From contig NC_061118.1 in assembly GCF_002878395.1 (NCBI RefSeq), forward strand, positions 90,612,360 through 90,676,359: 64,000 bases of DNA. The letters run 5' to 3'. A model generated the notes under the pieces. That model was not told the DNA's origin. It saw only the letters and a list, made by a program, of their open reading frames with translations, and made no database searches. This document shows positions 11,801 to 23,953 of this stretch, piece by piece. Within the stretch, counting starts at the first letter, position 1. Every line of letters starts with the position of its first letter. The translations under genes were made by a program, and so were the position numbers. Origin of the DNA: Capsicum annuum (lineage: Eukaryota; Streptophyta; Magnoliopsida; Solanales; Solanaceae).

Positions 11801-12592
11801 CGTTCCTTTCTTTCTTTGCATATAAAATTGTCGTGAGTTCAATTGGACTCTTTCCAGTTGCATCTCTGCGAGGGTTAAGGAGGTCCATGGCCTTTTCAAG
11901 TCAACTCCTTCAAGTATTGAAATTTTGATATATTTCTAAAGAAAAGAAAATGTCACCAGTGAAAGAAGAAAGAGTAGGTTAAAGTCCCATTCTTGAAGTG
12001 GCGACAGGACTCGTGTCTCCTTTATATTTATTTATTTATTATTGTTATTTATTCTTTCAATTATTTATTCGGGCCTCAAATCCAAAGTTGTACTTAATGT
12101 AGGTGAAAGAAGAAATGGGTTGAAAACCCCAACTAGATTAGGATAGGTGAAAATGGGTCGAAAGCCCAACTAGATTAGGACAGGTTTCGTTGATTTGGGC
12201 TCGATGGCCTAAATCATTTACTTTCTCCTCCATTTTTCTTTTTATGTGTTTACTTGCTTATTCATTTTGTTTAGACTTAGTTTAAAATCCCTAACAAGTT
12301 GACTAAATCTATTTTACACAAATTATTTTCTAAAACCTGTCACTTTCGACAAATTAATCTTTTTCTGAAGTTAGTCAAAAGACGTTTTCAAACAGTCTGG
12401 ATAACCACAAGTTAGCGGACGTTTTAGGTGCCTAACACGTTCCTAAAACGTTAATAGGAAACACTTACTCGGAATCTCTAACTTAAAATAATTTTTTGTT
12501 TTGGATCGTTTTTAAGTATTTTATAAAGGTTTCTTAATTCCTTTTCAAAATTAAGTGGCAACTCTCAAAAGTCAAAATTTTTCCGCAAAACA
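8851..12592 (+). repeat. 3' LTR of Tat/Ogre element (about 3.74 kb)
   Basis: It starts TGTTGACACCTAATTTTTGA, the usual start for this lineage, and ends GCAAAACA. The right boundary is fixed because the next base begins sequence matching 20077 onward. A TATA box sits about 1 kb in. No partner LTR is in the window, so insertion age cannot be estimated here. Between 9380 and 9600 there is a C-rich stretch open on the minus strand, which I do not consider a gene. Confidence 0.85.
9871..9880 (+). promoter_or_regulatory. LTR TATA box of Tat/Ogre element
   Basis: CCTATATAAGG is the clearest TATA box in this LTR. A transcription start would be expected about 30 bp downstream, near 9905, just before a T8G12 run at about 9907-9926. 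Confidence 0.6.
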
Positions 12593-14749
12593 ACTATGAG
12601 TTGATGGGATAGGCCCCAACTAACTCTAACTAACTACTAAACTGAGACATGAAATAAAGTAAGCCTGTCCTTGAAGTATGAGGACTCACCACTGCTGCTG
12701 CTGAGGATCTGATAAGTCTAATCACGAGCCAGGAATTGAGCTTTAAAAACTATAATATAATACATTATAGCACAAAAAAAAGATATACGATCAGTACTTT
12801 GAATGTACTGGTATGCTAAATGAGTTAGGCTGATATGCATGGTTTAATAAAACGAACTAATAATTAACTGAATATGCATGTAAAGCATGGAGTACTGAAT
12901 AGGGAGCATGAAGTCTGTAGGTAATGGGAATATGTGGAAATCTGTAAATACAGAGTATGCATGAAAATCTATAAATACTGAAGATACATAAAAATCTGTA
13001 GATACTGAGAATGCATGACCAAGCATATAATAAACTGACTAAAATCTATAAACTGAAATAACTGAAATCTGTATGTTTTTCTCAAACATCACTAAGACTT
13101 AATAACTGAACTAGGACTGTAACTGAGATTGTATTTGAGACTATATCTGAGACTGTGGGAGGTATCATCTAACCGACATTCCTAAATTTGAGCTAATCAG
13201 GGTCCAACCTATAATTCCAGTTAGAAGAAAATTAAAACCATTCCATGGGTACTAAAACTAGCTGTGTAGATCGACTAAACTGATATAACGTCTAAAGGAC
13301 TAAGGGTGTCAAGCTTGAACTGATGGGTGACCCCTGCGATTTAGTCAGGCCAAATCTGATGGGTGACTTCTCATATCCTATGTTGGCTATGTAGTTCTGG
13401 AATATAGGGACTGCTAATAACGACTCTGCCTATCTGACGGGAAGCCTCCATTCCTATACTTACTCGGTGCTAAATCCTACTCCCAACTGAAAGACACTGA
13501 GATACTTGACTGTTCTGAGTTTAATTAATTGATATTTGACTATTCTGATAATACTCATAGTATGTTCTGAAGACTATTCTGTAATGTACTGAGACTAGAC
13601 TACATAAACAGTTATGGTTTTGGGTATTCAATACCTCCAAGACCCAAAAGAACAGTAGTAAAACAATATTGAAGCTTAAGGGACATAACATAAAGGCTTT
13701 CGTAAAACATTTACTCTTGTAGGCATTTTAACAAACACTTGTAGTTCGTAGCTAAGTCAAATCATGGGAATACTATGGAGCTTATACAAATAACATGAAT
13801 TTAACATGAAAAGCACTAAGTCATGGTTTAATTCAATAAATGATAATATTAAAACATGGAGAATCGAATAACAACAATAATTTCATTGAAACATGGTCTA
13901 AAATCATAGTTCATGGAGATTCATGGGTGGAATCATAATTTAAAACATAATAACTTGGAAAGATTATAACTTGGTAATTAAAATAGGATATTTGGACTCC
14001 ATTGGTGGAAGGGACCCGTGGATGAACATTTAACATACCTTAACTGATGAATTTCTTGAAGTTCTTGGTGAATTCTTGAGGGTTGGCCTTGAATTTCAGA
14101 GCTAGGGTTTGTATTTTAGAGAGAAAGCTCTTGAATTTTGGGGGAAATGTGTGAATAATGAACTTAAAACGTTTTTAGGGCTTAAATATCACACCTAGGC
14201 GGATTAAAATAATGAGAAAAGACTATTTTAACCTTGGGCGATACTTTTAATTTTCGTCAAATTTTTCTGAAAAACACCACTAGCGCAATGCGGCACTATC
14301 GCACCGTGTCACATGAATAGAACAAATAAGAAAATGCACAGTGGCACGATGTGGTGCAATCGCGTTGCCACCTTATTTGCGACTTGGAATCTCACCGCGG
14401 CGTGGTGGTATCGCGTGGGATCTTTGGAAATTGACAATTTTGAACTGAACCTATGGCGCGATGCGCCAACATCGCGTAGGCCCACTGTTTTTTGAAAATT
14501 GACATTTAGACTGGCTCCGCGACGTGCTAAGGGTCAAAATGATGGTGTTGAATGACTGAAACTTGAAATTGCCATAACTTCTTACTCGGTTATTCGATTT
14601 GGGCAAATTTTATATCGTTGGAAATCTAATGCAATTTCCTACGTAATGGCAGGCTCTAAACTGGAAAATAATGAGTGTTTCTAAAATTTTATATACGAAT
14701 ACTCATGTATTAAGACTTAAATTATATTAGGGAAATACGTGGTACTACA
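12593..14749 (-). repeat. 3' LTR of Tekay element, lacking its last 291 bp
   Basis: It matches 20077-22229 over its full length, for example the ACTGAGACATGAAATAAAGT block at both 12643 and 20130. The homology begins exactly at ACTATGAG (12593), next to the CA end of the Tat/Ogre LTR. The missing part equals 19786-20076. Confidence 0.9.
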
Positions 14750-14790
14750 ATATCTTTCCCTTGGGATCATTCGTCCTCGAATGAGACTGG
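14750..14790 (-). other. Polypurine tract and 3' end of Tekay interior
   Basis: On the minus strand a GAGGACGAATGATC block and CCCAAGGGAAAGAT lead straight into the LTR start at 14749. The GAGGACGAATG block is usual in this lineage. Confidence 0.7.
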
Positions 14791-14949
14791 TTAAGCTGAG
14801 GGAAAACTGATGGACTAATCTTACACACTGAACATACATATCTGATGCATGGAATGCATGACTGAACTAATTGTAAATGCATGACTGACATGAACATAAT
14901 GTGTAACTGAAACTGAGCATGATAGAGAGAAATCACAAGAAGATTAGTA

Positions 14950-16340
14950 CCTTATACTGAATTCACGGAGAACAGATGAGGGTACTTGTTTCGTATATCT
15001 GCCTCTGCTTCCCAAGTGGCTCACTCAATGGACTGATTCCGCCTAAGAACTTTGACCAATGGAATTTCTTTGTTTCTCAATCTACGAACTTGATGATTTA
15101 GAATTTTGACTGAAACTTCCTCAAAGGAAAGACTATTCTGAATATCTACACTTTCTGAGGGAACAACTACAGCCGGATCACCCATACACTTTTTCAACAC
15201 TGAGACATGGAACACTGGGTGTACTGAAGCTAGAATTAAAGGCAACTTAAGCTCGTAAGCTACCTTTCCAAAATAACTGAGAATTCTGAAGGGACCGACA
15301 TATTGGGGACTGAGTTTTTCTTTTTTGCCGAATATCTTCACTCCCTTTATGGGAGATATTTTCAAGTACAGAAAATCACTAACCTCAAACTCGAGATCCT
15401 TTCTCCACAAATCCACATATAATTTTTGTCGGCTCTGGGAAGCCCTAAGTTTTTCTCTGATCAACTGAACCTTCTCTAACACATCAAACACCAAATCAGG
15501 CCCTACTACTGTGGTCTCACCTATTTCAAACCAACCAATTTGAGATCTACATCTATTACCATAGAGAGACTCAAATGGATCAATACAAATACTGGAATGA
15601 TAGGTGTTATTATATGCAAATTCAATCAAAGTAAAGTGGTCATCCCAACTACCTTTTAAATCAACTACGCATGCTCTTAGCATATCTTCTAGAGTTTGAA
15701 TGGTCCTTTCTGCTTGAACATCTGTTTGAGGGTGGAAAATTGTACTGAGATGGACTTGGGTACCAAGACCCTTTTGGAATGCTTTCCAGAAGTAAGAGGT
15801 AAACTGGGTACCTCTATCTGAGAGAATAAATAAGGGAACATTATGCAACCTGACCAACTCTCTGAGATAGAGTTTGGCATAGTACTCGGTAGAATAAAAG
15901 GTATGGACTGGCAAGAAATGAGCTGATTTGGTTATTCTTTCTACGATAACCCAAATAGAATCATGCTAATGACGAGTATGAGGCAGACCTGTCATAAAGT
16001 CCATGTTCATTTCTTCCCATTTCCATGTGGGAATACTGAAGTCCTGCATGGACCCACTAGTATTCTGGTGCTCAATCTTAACTTGCTGGCACGTAGAGTA
16101 TTTAACTACAAAGTCTACAATATCTCTCTTCATCCCACTCCATCAATAGATCTCTTGAAAATTATGGTACATCTTCGTAGCCCCTGGATGAATAGAGTAA
16201 CGTGTACCATGTGCTTCTACAAGAATTCGTTGCCTCAAGTCATCTATACCTAGCACACATAGCCAACCTTGACAACGCAACACACCATCTTCTCCTTGGG
16301 AGAAAACCTCTACCTTCGGATCTCTGTCTGATTCTTTCAA
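14950..16340 (-). pseudogene. Integrase with chromodomain-like C-terminus, broken
   Basis: One minus-strand frame from 16340 downward holds the HHCC region (VEAHGTRYSIHPGATKMYHN), the core (MNMDFMTGLP, LSDRGTQFTS, QAERTIQTLEDMLR) and the C-terminal fold (LSPQYVGPFRILSYFGKVAYE, then SVHPVFHVSVLKKC). The final part (EIPLVKVLRRNQSIE, then ATWEAEADIRNKYPHLF) is the chromodomain-like tail. Stops interrupt it near 16143, at 15966-15968 (TAG) and at 15021-15023 (TGA within the EE-ATWEAE motif). All three core acidic positions appear to be kept. In chromoviruses this tail guides insertion towards chromatin marks. Confidence 0.85.
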
Positions 16341-16363
16341 CTTAACTAGATTGGATATCTATC

Positions 16364-17907
16364 CTATTTTTCCTTTACCTCAGAAACTAGAGATGATTCT
16401 GAGCTACTCTGCACCCATACACTACCTTCTGTTGAATCGAGTAAGCGAACACCTAGTCGGGCAGGTTGATGAACTTCTTGAGCTAAATTCTTCTTACTAT
16501 CCTTAACATGAGCAACACTATCCATAGACAACCCACTGAGAGCATCAACCACTACATTGGCCTTGCCTGAATGATATAGAACACTCATGTCATAATTCTT
16601 CAATAACTCTAACCACTTTCTCTAACGCAGATTTAAATCTTTTTGAGAGAACACATACTGCAGGATCTTATGGTCAGTGAACGCATCTACGTGCACCCCA
16701 TACAAATAATGCCTCCAAATCTTTAAGGCGAATACTACTGCTGCTAACTCAAGATCATGAGTAGGATAATTCTTCTCATGGAGTTTAAGTTATCTGGAGG
16801 AATAGGCTATGACCTTACCTCTCTACATGAGGACACAACCCAAACCTACTCTGGATGCATCAAAGTACACAACAAACCCATCTGAACCATCTGGCAAGGT
16901 AAGAACTAGGGCTGAGGTGAGTCGAGTCTTTAACTTCTAAAAACTCTTCTAGTAGGAATCTGACCACGAAACTTAACTTTCTTCTAAGTCAATCTGGACA
17001 TGGGGGATGCAATAAAATCCTTCAAAAAACTAACGGTAATAGCCAGCTAAACCCAATAAACTCCTAATGTATGATGGACATATGGGTCTAGGCCAGTTTC
17101 TCACCGATGCAGTCTTTTGAGGATCAACTCTAATGCCATCACCAAAAATCATATGGCCAAGAAAAGAAACTGATCTTAGCCAGAATTCACACATACTGAA
17201 TTTAGCAAATAACTGGTGAGCTCTAAGAGTCTGCAACACTATTTGAGACAGTCTGCATGATCAGTTTCACTACGGGAATAAACAAGAATGTCATCAATGA
17301 AGACTATGATGAACATGTCCAAGTATTGCTCAAACACTCGGATCATCAAGTCCATGAAGCCTGCTGGGGCATTTGTGAGATCAAGGGACATAACTAAAAA
17401 TTCAAAGTGACCATACCGAGTTCGGAAAGCTATTTTTGAAATGTCACATTCCTTGACCCTAAGCTGATGATAGTCGAATCTGAGGTCTATCTTTGAAAAA
17501 AAGATGGCACCCTGAAGTTGATCAAACAAGTCATCAATTCTAGGAAATGGATATCTGTTCTTGACTGTGACTTTGTTTAACTGACGATAGTCTATGCACA
17601 TTCTGAGAGAGTTGTCTTTCTTACGCACGAATAAAATAGGTGCACCCCACGGGGAGACATTGGGTTTGATGAATCCCTTATCTAGAAGATTCTTTAACTG
17701 TTCTTTTAACTCCTTGAGTTCAACTGGAGCCATTCTGTATGGTGGAATAGATATGGGTTGAGTATCTAGAAGAAGGTCTATTTCAAAGTCGATTACCCTT
17801 TCGGGAGGAACTCCCGAAAGATCTTCTAGAAATACATCTGAGAATTCATTTACTTCTGGAACTGATTCAAGAGTTGAAGTTTCTGAGTTAGAGTCTTTGA
17901 CTCGCAC
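16364..17907 (-). pseudogene. Reverse transcriptase and RNase H, frameshifted
   Basis: The RT runs 17907-17239: [40 protein letters not shown], then a degraded MPFGLTNAPA ([11 protein letters not shown]) and the catalytic FIDD ([10 protein letters not shown]). A single-base loss near 17245 shifts the frame; the continuation (TLRAHQLFAKFSMCEFW) is at 17230-17030. RNase H follows in that second frame, with stops, and ends with the marker YHSGKANVVVDALS near 16560. A further shift near 16350 leads into the integrase frame. Confidence 0.85.
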
Positions 17908-17910
17908 AAG

Positions 17911-18440
17911 ATGGTAAATACACCCCTTTCATATCATCTGTCTCGCTCTGAGGTACAAAATCAACTGACCCCTAAGAGCTGTGGTACTCTCTCCATTCAA
18001 GGACTGGTTTATTTGGGAACTAAAAATAAACTATTTTATTTCTACAATCAAATGAAGCATAGCTCGAGTGAAGACAATCCATGCCAAGAATGATGTTAAA
18101 ATCCGTCATCTCTAACTCCACAAGATCATCTGAGGTAACTTTTTGAGATATTATAATTGGATAGTTCTTTTATACCTGTCTGGCTACAATGGAAATACCT
18201 GCTAGGGTAGAAACTGGAAAGGGCTCTGCTAGAGTTTCAGGACTGACTCTGAAATTGACAGCTATATATGGATTTACAAAAGAAAAAGAATCTCCGGGGT
18301 TTAGTAAGGCATAAACATGTAAGCGAAAGACCTGCAATGTACTAGTAACTACATCAAGAGAATTTTCCTAATCTTGGTGGGACTGAAGAGCATATAATCT
18401 GTTCGGATACTGACTACTGGTAGAACTGGAAGCGGCACCT
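17911..18440 (-). pseudogene. Protease of Tekay element, catalytic Asp lost
   Basis: On the minus strand the segment at about 18370-18240 reads YALLNPGDSFSFVNPYIAV, where intact relatives have LDPGSTHSFV-like sequence. The catalytic Asp is replaced by Asn. Further on, MTDFNIILGMDCLHSSYASF is the usual C-terminal motif. A stop interrupts the domain at about 18170. The enzyme is very likely dead. Confidence 0.65.
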
Positions 18441-19562
18441 TGCTGAGTTGGGCGACCGAATAGAACTGATGACTGATGGGACTAGTCTTGTTGGCGCACA
18501 TCCCTACCTTTCTGAGCAACTACCTGATACTTTCGAATTCGATGGCCTGTCTTGCCACACCCGAAGCATACATCACTACCCGCTCTACACTCACCCTAAT
18601 AGTGTCTACTCTATTTTTGACATAAAGGATTAGTAAGAACACTGCTAACACTGACCTGGGACTTAGAACCTAGTGCTCTATCCCTATTGTTGTTTCTGAA
18701 TTTGGGTACGGGAACACTGGGTGAAGAGGGTGTTGGGGCTGAAGATCTCTGATGAAACTGAGAACAATTACCACCCTCTGATATTGGCTGACTGAAGTTA
18801 AAACTACCCATTCTAGCTCTCTTATTTCCTCTCTCTCTCCTTAATCTTTTGTTCCTCTATCTGTTGAGCATGGACCATTAGCCTAGACAAGTCCATCTCA
18901 CTAATCAGCATTGCAGTCCTACACTCTTTGACCACAATATCAGATTTCCAGAAACAAACATACTCATCTTAGACCTATTATCAGCTACCATATGAGGAAC
19001 ATATCTAGCTAATTGAGTAAACTTGAGGGAATACTCCCTCACGCTCATGCTGCCCTGCCTCAAGTTAATAAATTCTAACACCTTTGCCTCTCTCAACTCT
19101 AATGAGAAGAATCTGTCTAAGAAAGTTGTGGCAAACTTTTCCCATTCTACAGGACCTTGCATTTACACCCCTATCAACCTTCCACTACTTAAACTAAGTA
19201 TGGGCCACATCCTGCAACTGATATGCAGCCAACTCAGTACTCTGACTAAATGTCACCCCCATAGCATCCATGACCTTCTGAACTATATCTAAGTATTCAT
19301 GTGGATCCTCTTCAGACTTGGATCCCATGAAAGAAGGAGGATTCATCCGGGTGAAATCCTGAATTTTGGTTGCAGCAATATTAGCCACTGGGTTGACTGG
19401 AACAACACCTGGACATTCATTCTGTGCTGCTACGGAGCTCGCTAGATTAGTGAACGCAGCTCTGAATTCTGCGTGAGAGATATGCTCGTCCAGAGGATCT
19501 GCCTGGATGGGCTGAGGGGCTGGCTGCTTTCCTGTTCTTCTTTTGTTCTTCTCGGGAGACAT
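18441..19562 (-). pseudogene. Gag of Tekay element, frameshifted
   Basis: It begins at Met 19562 (MSPEKNKRRTGKQPAPQPIQ). The capsid region includes NPPSFMGSKSEEDPHEYLD, and after a frameshift near 19190 it continues with WEKFATTFLDRFFSLELREA and SMSVREYSLKFTQLARYVP (19162-18905). The nucleocapsid zinc knuckle near 18575-18530 reads CFGCGKTGHRIRKY, with Tyr in place of the last Cys. Gag would form the particle shell and bind RNA. Confidence 0.8.
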
Positions 19563-19763
19563 ATTTTGTAAATGGAAGGAAAAAATGAATTAGAGAGGGA
19601 TTTTAACTTGAGATCATGCTCACTCACACAACATGAATATTGAAAAAAGGGAAATTTTTTCCTAAACGCCTTATAGCCTCACATCCATAAGTATGGCGTG
19701 CTACACACCCATGCACAAGACTCTACTTGACGTAATTTTTAGACTTCCTAGGACACTTTAAAA

Positions 19764-19781
19764 CCTTAGGCTCTGATACCA
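19764..19781 (-). other. Primer binding site for initiator-Met tRNA
   Basis: On the minus strand TGGTATCAGAGCCTAAGG begins 4 bases inside the 5' LTR end. TGGTATCAGAGC complements the 3' end of plant initiator-Met tRNA, the usual primer for this lineage. Confidence 0.85.
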
Positions 19782-19785
19782 AGTT

Positions 19786-22229
19786 TGCAACGACCCAAGA
19801 GTAAACCCTGGGCGTCACAAGGTGCTTACAGTTTTGAGGGACCACAAGCTAACCTATGAGCTGGTACCTGCCGTGGGCACAGAATAATAATACCATAATT
19901 GCGGAAGAACATCTGATATGCCATAAGGTTTTAATAGTTAAATTCAAATCTAAAATATGATTCTATAGAAATAACTGACTGAATCTGATAAAATAATGAT
20001 AAACTGGATAACTAACTGAAATATCTGAATACTGAATAACTAACTCTAATGTCTGATAACCCTCTAAAATTGAATGATTGTGAGTTGATGGGACATGCCC
20101 CAACAAACTCCAACTAACTACTAAACTGAGACATGAAATAAAGTAAGCCTATCTTCGAAGTATGAGGACTCACCACTGCTACTGCTGAGGATCTGATAAG
20201 TCTAATCACGAGCTAGGAACTGAGCATCAGAACCTATGATATAATACATCATAGCGCAAAAGAAAAGGTATGCGATCAGTACTTTGAATAATGCTAAATG
20301 AGGTAGGCTGGTATGCATGGTTTCATGAACAGAACTAATAATTAACTGAATATGCATGTAAAGCATGGAGTACTAAATAGAGAGCATGAAGTTTATAGGT
20401 ACTGGAATATGTGGAAATCTGTAAATACTGAGTATGCATGAAAATCCATAAATACTGAAGATACATAAAAAGCTGTAGATATTGAGGATGCATGACTAAG
20501 TATATAACATGAAATGAGTAAAATCTGTAAACTGAAATAACTAAAATCTATATGTTTTGGTCAAACATCACTAAGACTGAATAACTGAACTGGACTATAA
20601 CTGAGATTGTATCTGAGACTGTATCTAAGACTGTGGGAGGTATCATCTAACCAACATTTTCTAATTTGAGCTAATCGGGGTCCAACCTATAATTCCAGTT
20701 GAAAGAGCGTTAATACTATGCTACGGGTGCTAACACTGGCTGTGTGGATCCACTAAGCTGATATAACGTCCAAAGGACTAAGGGTGTCTAGCCTGAACTG
20801 ACGGATGACCCCATGTGTGATAGTCAAGCCTAATATGACGGGTGACTTCTCATATCCTACGTTGGATACGTAGTTTTGGAGTATAGATACTGCTACTAAC
20901 GACTCTACCTATATAACGGGGAAGCCGTCATCCCTACACTCACTCAGTGCTAAATCCTACTCCCAACTGAAAGACGCTGAGATACTTGACTATTCTGAGT
21001 TTAATTGACTGATATTTGACTATTCTTATAATACTCATAGTATGTTCTGAAGACTATTCTGTAATGTACTGAGACTAGACTACGTAAACAGTTATGGTTT
21101 TGGTATTCAATACCCCCAAGACCCAAAACAACAATAGTAAAACAATATTGAAGCTTAAGGGATATAGCATGAAGGCTTTCGTAAAACATTTACTCTTGTA
21201 GGCATTTTATCAAACACTTGTAGTTCGTAGCTTAGTCAAATCATGGGAAAACTATAGAACTTGTATAAATAACATGAATTTAACATGAAAAGCACTAAGT
21301 CATGGTTTAATTCAATAAATGATAACATTAAAACATGGAGAATCGAATAACAACAATAATTTTATTGAACTATGGTATAAAATCATAGTTCATGGAGATT
21401 CATGGGTGAAATCATAATTTAAAACATAATAACTTGGAAAGATTATAACTTGGTAATTAAAATGGGATACTTGGACTTCATGGGTAGAAGGGACCCGTGG
21501 ATGAACATTTGACATACCTTAACTGATGAATTTCTTGAAGTTCTTGGCGAATTCTTGAGGGTTGGCCTTGAATTTGAGAGTTAGGGTTTGTATTTTAGAG
21601 AGAAAGCTCTTGAATTTTGAGGGAAAATTGAGTGTAAAATGAACTTAAAACGTTTTTAGGGCTTAAATATCACACCTGGGCGGATTAAAATAATGGAAAA
21701 GGAGTGTTTTAACCCTGAGCGACACTTTTAATTCTCATCGAATTTTTTCAAAAAACACCACTGGCGTGACGCGACACTATCACGTCGTATCAGTGGAATT
21801 GGACAACTGAAAAAATGCACAGTGGCGCGACATGGTGCAATCGCATTGCCACCTTGTTTGCCACCTGGAATCTCACCTCGACACAGTGGTATCACGTGGG
21901 ATCAATGAAAATTGACAATTCTGAACTGAGCCTATGACGCGACATGCCAACATTGCGGAGGCCCACTGGTTTTTGACAATTTTCATTTAGACTGGCTCCA
22001 CGATGCGCTAAGGGTCAAAATGACGGTGTTTAACGACTAAAACTTAAATCGCCATAACTTCTTACCCGGTTATCGGATTTGAGCAAATTTTATATCGTTG
22101 GAAAGCTAATTCAATTTTCTACGCAATGAAAAGCTCTAAACTAGAAAATAATGAGTGTTTCAAAAATTTTATATACAAATACTCATGTATTAGGACTTAA
22201 ATTATGTTAGGGAAATACGGGGTATTACA
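19786..22229 (-). repeat. 5' LTR of Tekay element, complete (2444 bp)
   Basis: In plus orientation it runs from TGCAACGACCC to GGTATTACA. It aligns with 12593-14749 over its right 2153 bp, with visible point differences and few indels. On the minus strand an ATATTTAAGCCC motif near 21670 could be the TATA region. Confidence 0.9.
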
Positions 22230-22614
22230 GTGTTCAATAAATTTAAGGTACCACTATTTGCTGAATTGAATCATTTTATCCTGGGAGAATATATTCCATC
22301 AACCTCAGGTACTTGAGGGGAATAAATTCCTTAAGGACACATTGTGAATTCAGTAGACTTGATTCTTTTTGTCTTCATCTCTTTCTAAACGTTGATTTTA
22401 CTGTTTTTTCAGAAAATAATTTGAATTTAATTTTGATATTTCATAAATTGTTTGAACTTTTGTTTGAAGTTCTTGAAATTTCATTTTGATAGTTCATAAG
22501 TTGTTTGGACTTGTATTATTAATTCTTATTGATTAATATAGATTTTGTACTCGAAAAGCAACGCATACTTCAAGAAGTCGATAGTATCTTGATTAGTGAA
22601 ACTTGGAGTAGATT
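22230..22614. other. Flank of Tekay insertion, no gene seen
   Basis: AT-rich. The block GGGAGAATATATTCCATCAA and a later GGAATAAATTCCTTAAGGAC resemble leader sequences of Solanaceae copia LTRs, so this may be a relic of one. I cannot support more than that. Confidence 0.25.
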
Positions 22615-22850
22615 CTCCCTCCGTCTCAAATTACCCAGCTCAAATTGAGATGACACATTTATTTTAAAAAATAATTAATAACATGGCTAGTTTACCATAG
22701 TACCCCTATTAAATGATGTTTATATTTTAATTTGAAGAAAAAGTAATTAATACAAAGGGTAAAACATGAAAAAAAATTTATCTCTTCTTGATTAATGAAA
22801 AAAGACAATTAAAATGAGAAATCAAATTAAGAAATTTGGGACGGTGGGAG
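22615..22850. mobile_element. Stowaway-like MITE (236 bp)
   Basis: The left end CTCCCTCCGTCTCAAATT and the reverse complement of the right end (CTCCCACCGTCCCAAATT) match at 16 of 18 positions. The CTCCCTCCGT end is classic for plant Stowaway elements. The interior is AT-rich and has no coding potential. Confidence 0.75.
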
Positions 22851-23018
22851 TAGCATACAATATATATCCAAGATCATTTCTCGCATTCATATGACTCAAA
22901 ATCTGTCTTAAAGAGTTCATCATTATGTTCTTTATCTTAAAGACAAACATAAATAACTGGTCAACGAACACAATTAATTAATATGATACTGATATTTAAT
23001 GATCTTCCTAATCTTATG

Positions 23019-23082
23019 ACTCTCTCCATCTCAACGTGACATACTTTTCTTCAGTCAGAAAACTTGATTGGAAGGAGTATTA
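23019..23082. mobile_element. Short MITE relic
   Basis: ACTCTCTCCATCTCAACGTG at the left and TTGGAAGGAGTATTA at the right look like the two ends of a CTCCCTCC-type MITE with its interior lost (64 bp in all). Confidence 0.4.
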
Positions 23083-23640
23083 CTCATGGAAATTTTGTTA
23101 GAGGATTTAGCACTAGAAGCTTCAAATGAGGTACCAAAATCCTAACTGTCAACTTTAAGCTGGTCGAAGAATGACTGCCACACAACCCATACTGACTACT
23201 GTTAAGGTGAATTGCCTTTTAGCCAAGCAAGCATTTGGAAAATTTGTTAGCCACAATTCTTATTTTGATATTATCGTGCAAAGATTGATTAAATCAGCGT
23301 GCCCACATGTTAATTAGGACGGCATTTTCTATGTCTAATGCTATGAAGTAAATTGTGCATCCTGTCTTGTACTCATTTACGATTTGAATAATAATTGAGC
23401 TAATTGTTTTTTTCTTTTCAGAAAAAAGAAGATAAATGTGGCTGTAAATTGGTACTATAATCCCTTTATTTGGGGTTTCACGTTCATATGCCCACGACGT
23501 CGATAATAGATTCACAAAGCTGACTTACTTCTCATACGATGCAACTCAAAACCGCTGAGCACATTGCACAATATCATTTTTACTAAAGAGCCGAGATCCC
23601 TGCAGAGGTATTGCTATAAGCAGTATAAACACCACAACCA
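23083..23640. other. Intergenic sequence downstream of profilin
   Basis: AT-rich with no recognisable gene, RNA or repeat family. It probably includes the profilin poly(A) region towards its right end, but no single AATAAA signal stands out. Confidence 0.3.
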
Positions 23641-23861
23641 AACAAAATGAGAAATCTAATCAACAGAACAAAAATCCAAATTTAAGCAATTCCATTATAT
23701 ATAACCAACCAAGTGCTCAATGACAAAAGCTTAAACCAGTAAAAACATAGAAAAAAGAAATACAACGATAGAGCAGTTGATGATTACAAACTTCTCCTCA
23801 GTAAACAACACGCATGATGACTTCTTAACGGCCATAATTATGTGAGGATGATATTGATACA

Positions 23862-23947
23862 CTGCAAAAGTTTCAATTCAACATAAGGTGTGAATAAAAG
23901 AGGCGAAGAGAAATGATGCCGATGGCAGAAAATTGGAGTCAACTTAC
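23862..23947 (-). other. Probable intron in profilin 3' UTR (86 bp)
   Basis: Seven bases after the stop codon the minus strand has a near-perfect donor (GTAAGTTGAC at 23947), and 86 bases on a strong acceptor (AACTTTTGCAG ending at 23862). The 3' UTR would continue from 23861. This is inference from splice signals; without it the gene simply has an unspliced 3' UTR. Confidence 0.55.
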
Positions 23948-23953
23948 CAATGC

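Larger units (their letters stand above)
1..12592 (+). mobile_element. Tat/Ogre-lineage Ty3/gypsy LTR retrotransposon, 5' part outside window
   Basis: The order is protease, RT, RNase H, archaeal-type second RNase H, integrase, a long 3' non-coding region, a purine tract and a 3' LTR. The second RNase H, the DGSG protease and the long LTR point to the Tat/Ogre lineage. The 5' LTR, PBS and most of gag would lie left of the window. The 3' LTR ends in CA at 12592, directly followed by sequence homologous to the middle of a Tekay LTR (compare 20077 onward), so this element is inserted in that LTR. The pol frame carries several nonsense codons but no visible frameshift. Lineage is by motif recognition, not by a tree. 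Confidence 0.85.
12593..22229 (-). mobile_element. Tekay-type chromovirus (Ty3/gypsy) with both LTRs
   Basis: On the minus strand the order is 5' LTR (22229-19786), PBS, gag, protease, RT-RNase H, integrase with chromodomain-like tail, purine tract and 3' LTR (14749-12593). The 3' LTR is cut at its far end by the Tat/Ogre insertion. The 5' LTR starts TGTAATACCCCG, typical for Solanaceae Tekay elements. All genes are broken by frameshifts and stops. The base following the right end (GTGTT, 22230-22234) is the predicted target duplication; its partner should lie left of the window. Confidence 0.9.

Noticed and set aside
14313..14495. 60-codon plus-strand frame
   Set aside because: It lies in the Tekay 3' LTR. 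The matching stretch in the other LTR is not open.
19764..19781. Fragment of a tRNA gene
   Set aside because: Only the 3' complement of initiator-Met tRNA is present at the LTR edge. There is no cloverleaf; it is a primer binding site. The same applies to 43765 and 57993.
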